A DNA stretch of 64,000 bases from RGIG3102 sp964507095 (GTDB lineage: Bacteria; Bacillota; Clostridia; Oscillospirales; Ruminococcaceae): the NCBI GenBank assembly GCA_964507095.1, contig CAZDOS010000002.1, positions 26,392-90,391 of the forward strand, read 5' to 3'. A model generated the notes under the pieces. That model worked only from the letters and a program-made list of their open reading frames with translations. It searched no databases and was not told the DNA's origin. This document shows, in pieces, positions 62,560 to 64,000 of the stretch. The position numbers were made by a program, and so were the translations under genes. Position 1 is the first letter of the stretch; each line of letters begins with the position of its first letter.

Positions 62560-63603
62560 ATGATCAAAGATGCAAAGCCGGGTAAGGACGGCAACAAGTA
62601 CGTTCCGTATTCCGAAAGGACAGGAGAAAAGTCGGTGGTATTCTTTACCAGAGACCTTTCCGCAGAGGGACTGAAGAAGATTTTCGACAGAGTGAGCAAG
62701 GGACTTGAGGGTAAAATAGCCATCAAGCTCCATACGGGTGAGGCAGAAGGTCCGAACATCATTCCTCGCCCTTGGGTCAGAGAACTCTATGATGAGAAGC
62801 TGAAAGGCGCTACGATCGTAGAAACCAATACCTACTACCAGGGTTCACGCTACACCACGGAGGAGCACAGAAAGACTCTTGAGATCAACGGATGGACATT
62901 CTGCCCTGTTGACATCATGGATGAAAACGGAGTGGCCACACTGCCTGTCAAGGACGGCAAGTGGTTTGATGAGATGCATGTCGGCAAGGATCTGCTCGAT
63001 TATGATTCATTCCTTGCTCTGACTCACTTCAAGGGTCATACCCAGGGCGGTTTCGGCGGCTCCAACAAGAATATCGGCATCGGCTGCGCAGACGGGCGCA
63101 TCGGCAAGGCCGAGATCCATACTACTCCCGGCTCACTGGATATGTGGGACAAGAAGGAAGAGGAATTCATGGAGAGGATGACAGAGTCCACAAAGGCAAC
63201 CATTGACCATTTTGCCGGACACATATCCTTCATCAATGTCATGAGAAACATGTCTGTAAGCTGCGACTGCGAAGGCGTAGGCGCTGAGCCTGTCGTAACT
63301 CCTGATGTCGGAATTCTCGCTTCATATGACATCCTTGCTCTCGACAATGCCTGTGTAGACCTTATCTACAACCTGCCTCAGGGCGGCGGAAAGCATATGA
63401 TCGAAAGAGTCGAGACCAGACACGGTCTCAGACAGCTCTCCTACATGAAGGAATTGGGCATGGGCAACGATCTCTACACCCTTATCGACATAGACAACGG
63501 CGATGCAGAGATCACGGCACGGGAAGCCGTTAAGGACGTGGATCCTGAATGGACTCCGGACGAGTACAATACCTTCCCTGGAAGGAACAAGAGAAGAGCT
63601 TGA
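62560..63603 (+). CDS. DUF362 protein
   Basis: A 347-residue cytoplasmic protein of the DUF362 family, often called a putative iron-sulfur protein. Typical blocks are GKIAIKLHTGEAEGPNIIPR, TNTYYQGSRYTTEEHRKTLE, THFKGHTQGGFGGSNKNIGI and SCDCEGVGAEPVVTPDVGIL. The C-terminal ferredoxin domain common in longer members is missing. GAAAAGGAAAACGACT precedes ATG. The URO-D-family gene 54 bases upstream on the same strand suggests a shared pathway. Function unknown. Confidence 0.82.
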   Translation: MIKDAKPGKDGNKYVPYSERTGEKSVVFFTRDLSAEGLKKIFDRVSKGLEGKIAIKLHTGEAEGPNIIPRPWVRELYDEKLKGATIVETNTYYQGSRYTTEEHRKTLEINGWTFCPVDIMDENGVATLPVKDGKWFDEMHVGKDLLDYDSFLALTHFKGHTQGGFGGSNKNIGIGCADGRIGKAEIHTTPGSLDMWDKKEEEFMERMTESTKATIDHFAGHISFINVMRNMSVSCDCEGVGAEPVVTPDVGILASYDILALDNACVDLIYNLPQGGGKHMIERVETRHGLRQLSYMKELGMGNDLYTLIDIDNGDAEITAREAVKDVDPEWTPDEYNTFPGRNKRRA

Positions 63604-63681
63604 TAATATACTCATGTCTGTCCATGGTTGATATGAGACACCGCATGGCTCAGATCCAACATCATATAAATCAACAGTAAG

Positions 63682-63707
63682 AAAGACCTGCTTCACGGCA
63701 GGTCTTT
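63682..63707 (+). terminator. Terminator of the URO-D/DUF362 transcript
   Basis: AAAGACCTGC (63682-63691) pairs with 63698-63707, followed by TTTTAATC. Confidence 0.85.
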
Positions 63708-63777
63708 TTTTAATCTTTATCGTCAACAAACTCTATAAAAGACAAAAAAGGCCACCGGCGAATCGCCGATGGTCTTA

Positions 63778-63853
63778 TGGCTCCCCCAACTGGACTCGAA
63801 CCAGTGACATCTTGATTAACAGTCAAGCGCTCTACCGACTGAGCTATGGAGGA
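63778..63853 (-). tRNA. tRNA-Asn (anticodon GTT)
   Basis: A complete 76-base cloverleaf on the minus strand. The acceptor TCCTCCA pairs with TGGGGGA, the anticodon loop CTGTTAA gives GTT, the T arm is CTGGTTCGAGTCCAG, and CCA is encoded. It lies 103 bases downstream of the 5S rRNA end, so it belongs to the rRNA operon transcript. Confidence 0.95.
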
Positions 63854-63956
63854 ATATTCAACTGTTCTTTTCCTCCGAATGCCACGCATTGGCTACCGGA
63901 GGAATATATAAACTCCCTGCAGCATTGGCTGCCGGAGGAATATTTAAAAGAAAGAG
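63854..63956. repeat. Spacer with repeated GGAGGAATAT units between 5S rRNA and tRNA-Asn
   Basis: GGAGGAATAT occurs three times: at the tRNA 5' end itself and after two copies of GCATTGGCTRCC (near 63886 and 63921). The left copy can also fold as a hairpin with TCCTCCGAATGC. The repeats look like duplicated tRNA-leader material or processing sites. Confidence 0.5.
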
Positions 63957-64000
63957 CCGGCATCTCCCTATCTTCCCGGGGCGTCGCCACCCAAGTATTT
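63957..64000 (-). rRNA. rrf: 5S ribosomal RNA, 3' end (partial)
   Basis: On the minus strand the last 44 bases of the window read TACTTGGGTGGCGACGCC, then CCGGGAAGATAGGGAGATGC and CGGC, which matches the helix IV/V region and 3' end of a 5S rRNA. The 5' part is outside the window. A tRNA-Asn follows. Confidence 0.75.

Noticed and set aside
63854..63956. Possible CRISPR-like repeats near the right edge
   Set aside because: Only two or three short copies with irregular spacing and no cas genes; they match the tRNA leader instead.

Overview
The window looks like chromosome from a mid-GC (around 50% by eye) anaerobic member of the Clostridia. The evidence is Gram-positive lipoprotein signals, DUF1292, an XpaC/TelA/TPM cluster, a WYL regulator, an LTA-synthase-like sulfatase, strong AGGAGG-type ribosome binding sites, and many peptidase, amidohydrolase, permease and sugar-acid genes. 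I cannot name the genus from sequence alone. Most genes are on the minus strand. The right edge (63957-64000) runs into the 3' end of a 5S rRNA gene, so an rRNA operon lies just outside.

Region by region: 1-8155 holds a partial MTA/SAH nucleosidase, a WYL regulator, a large InlB-repeat surface protein, an Mrp/NBP35 ATPase and two family 2 glycosyltransferases. From 8218 to about 13290 is a tRNA-Arg followed by about 5 kb of accessory DNA. It carries a truncated HNH-type endonuclease tail, a PASTA-like membrane-anchored protein, a GNAT acetyltransferase and several decayed coding fragments. It ends in a second, degenerate copy of the tRNA 3' end (40 of 46 bases identical), which I read as the scar of an old tRNA-targeting integrative element. 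From 13416 to 21541 is a sugar-acid/pentulose cluster: UlaG-type lactonase, FGGY kinase, DUF169, UlaE-type 3-epimerase, AraD/UlaF-type 4-epimerase, an FG-GAP-like propeller protein and two tandem bicupin paralogues, with dyads at two regulatory gaps.

From 21706 to 33348 is mostly core and metabolic content: D,D-carboxypeptidase, Rrf2 regulator, cardiolipin synthase, APC permease, aminotransferase, cyclophilin lipoprotein, two tandem gamma-glutamyl-GABA-hydrolase-like amidotransferases, DUF1292, a structured non-coding stretch, TcdA and enolase. From 33490 to 43000 are a TPM/TelA/XpaC stress operon, MscL, a nitroreductase, a glutaredoxin-like protein, a lipoprotein, a MATE exporter and an orphan PTS enzyme I. 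From 42841 to 49477 lies a tight four-gene operon (GT-C-like membrane protein, LTA-synthase-like sulfatase, MBOAT acyltransferase, SGNH-like partner). It is probably a surface-polymer synthesis and O-acylation system.

From 49620 to 63603 are a D-cysteine-desulfhydrase-like enzyme with glycerol kinase, an internally duplicated lipoprotein, GalE with a sugar-phosphate nucleotidyltransferase, a lipid-anchored flavodoxin, NUDIX and ApbE, a nucleoside hydrolase, an M20 amidohydrolase, a phosphoribosyltransferase, and a uroporphyrinogen-decarboxylase-family/DUF362 pair. Starts were moved to the ATG with the best ribosome binding site where the longest open frame began earlier.
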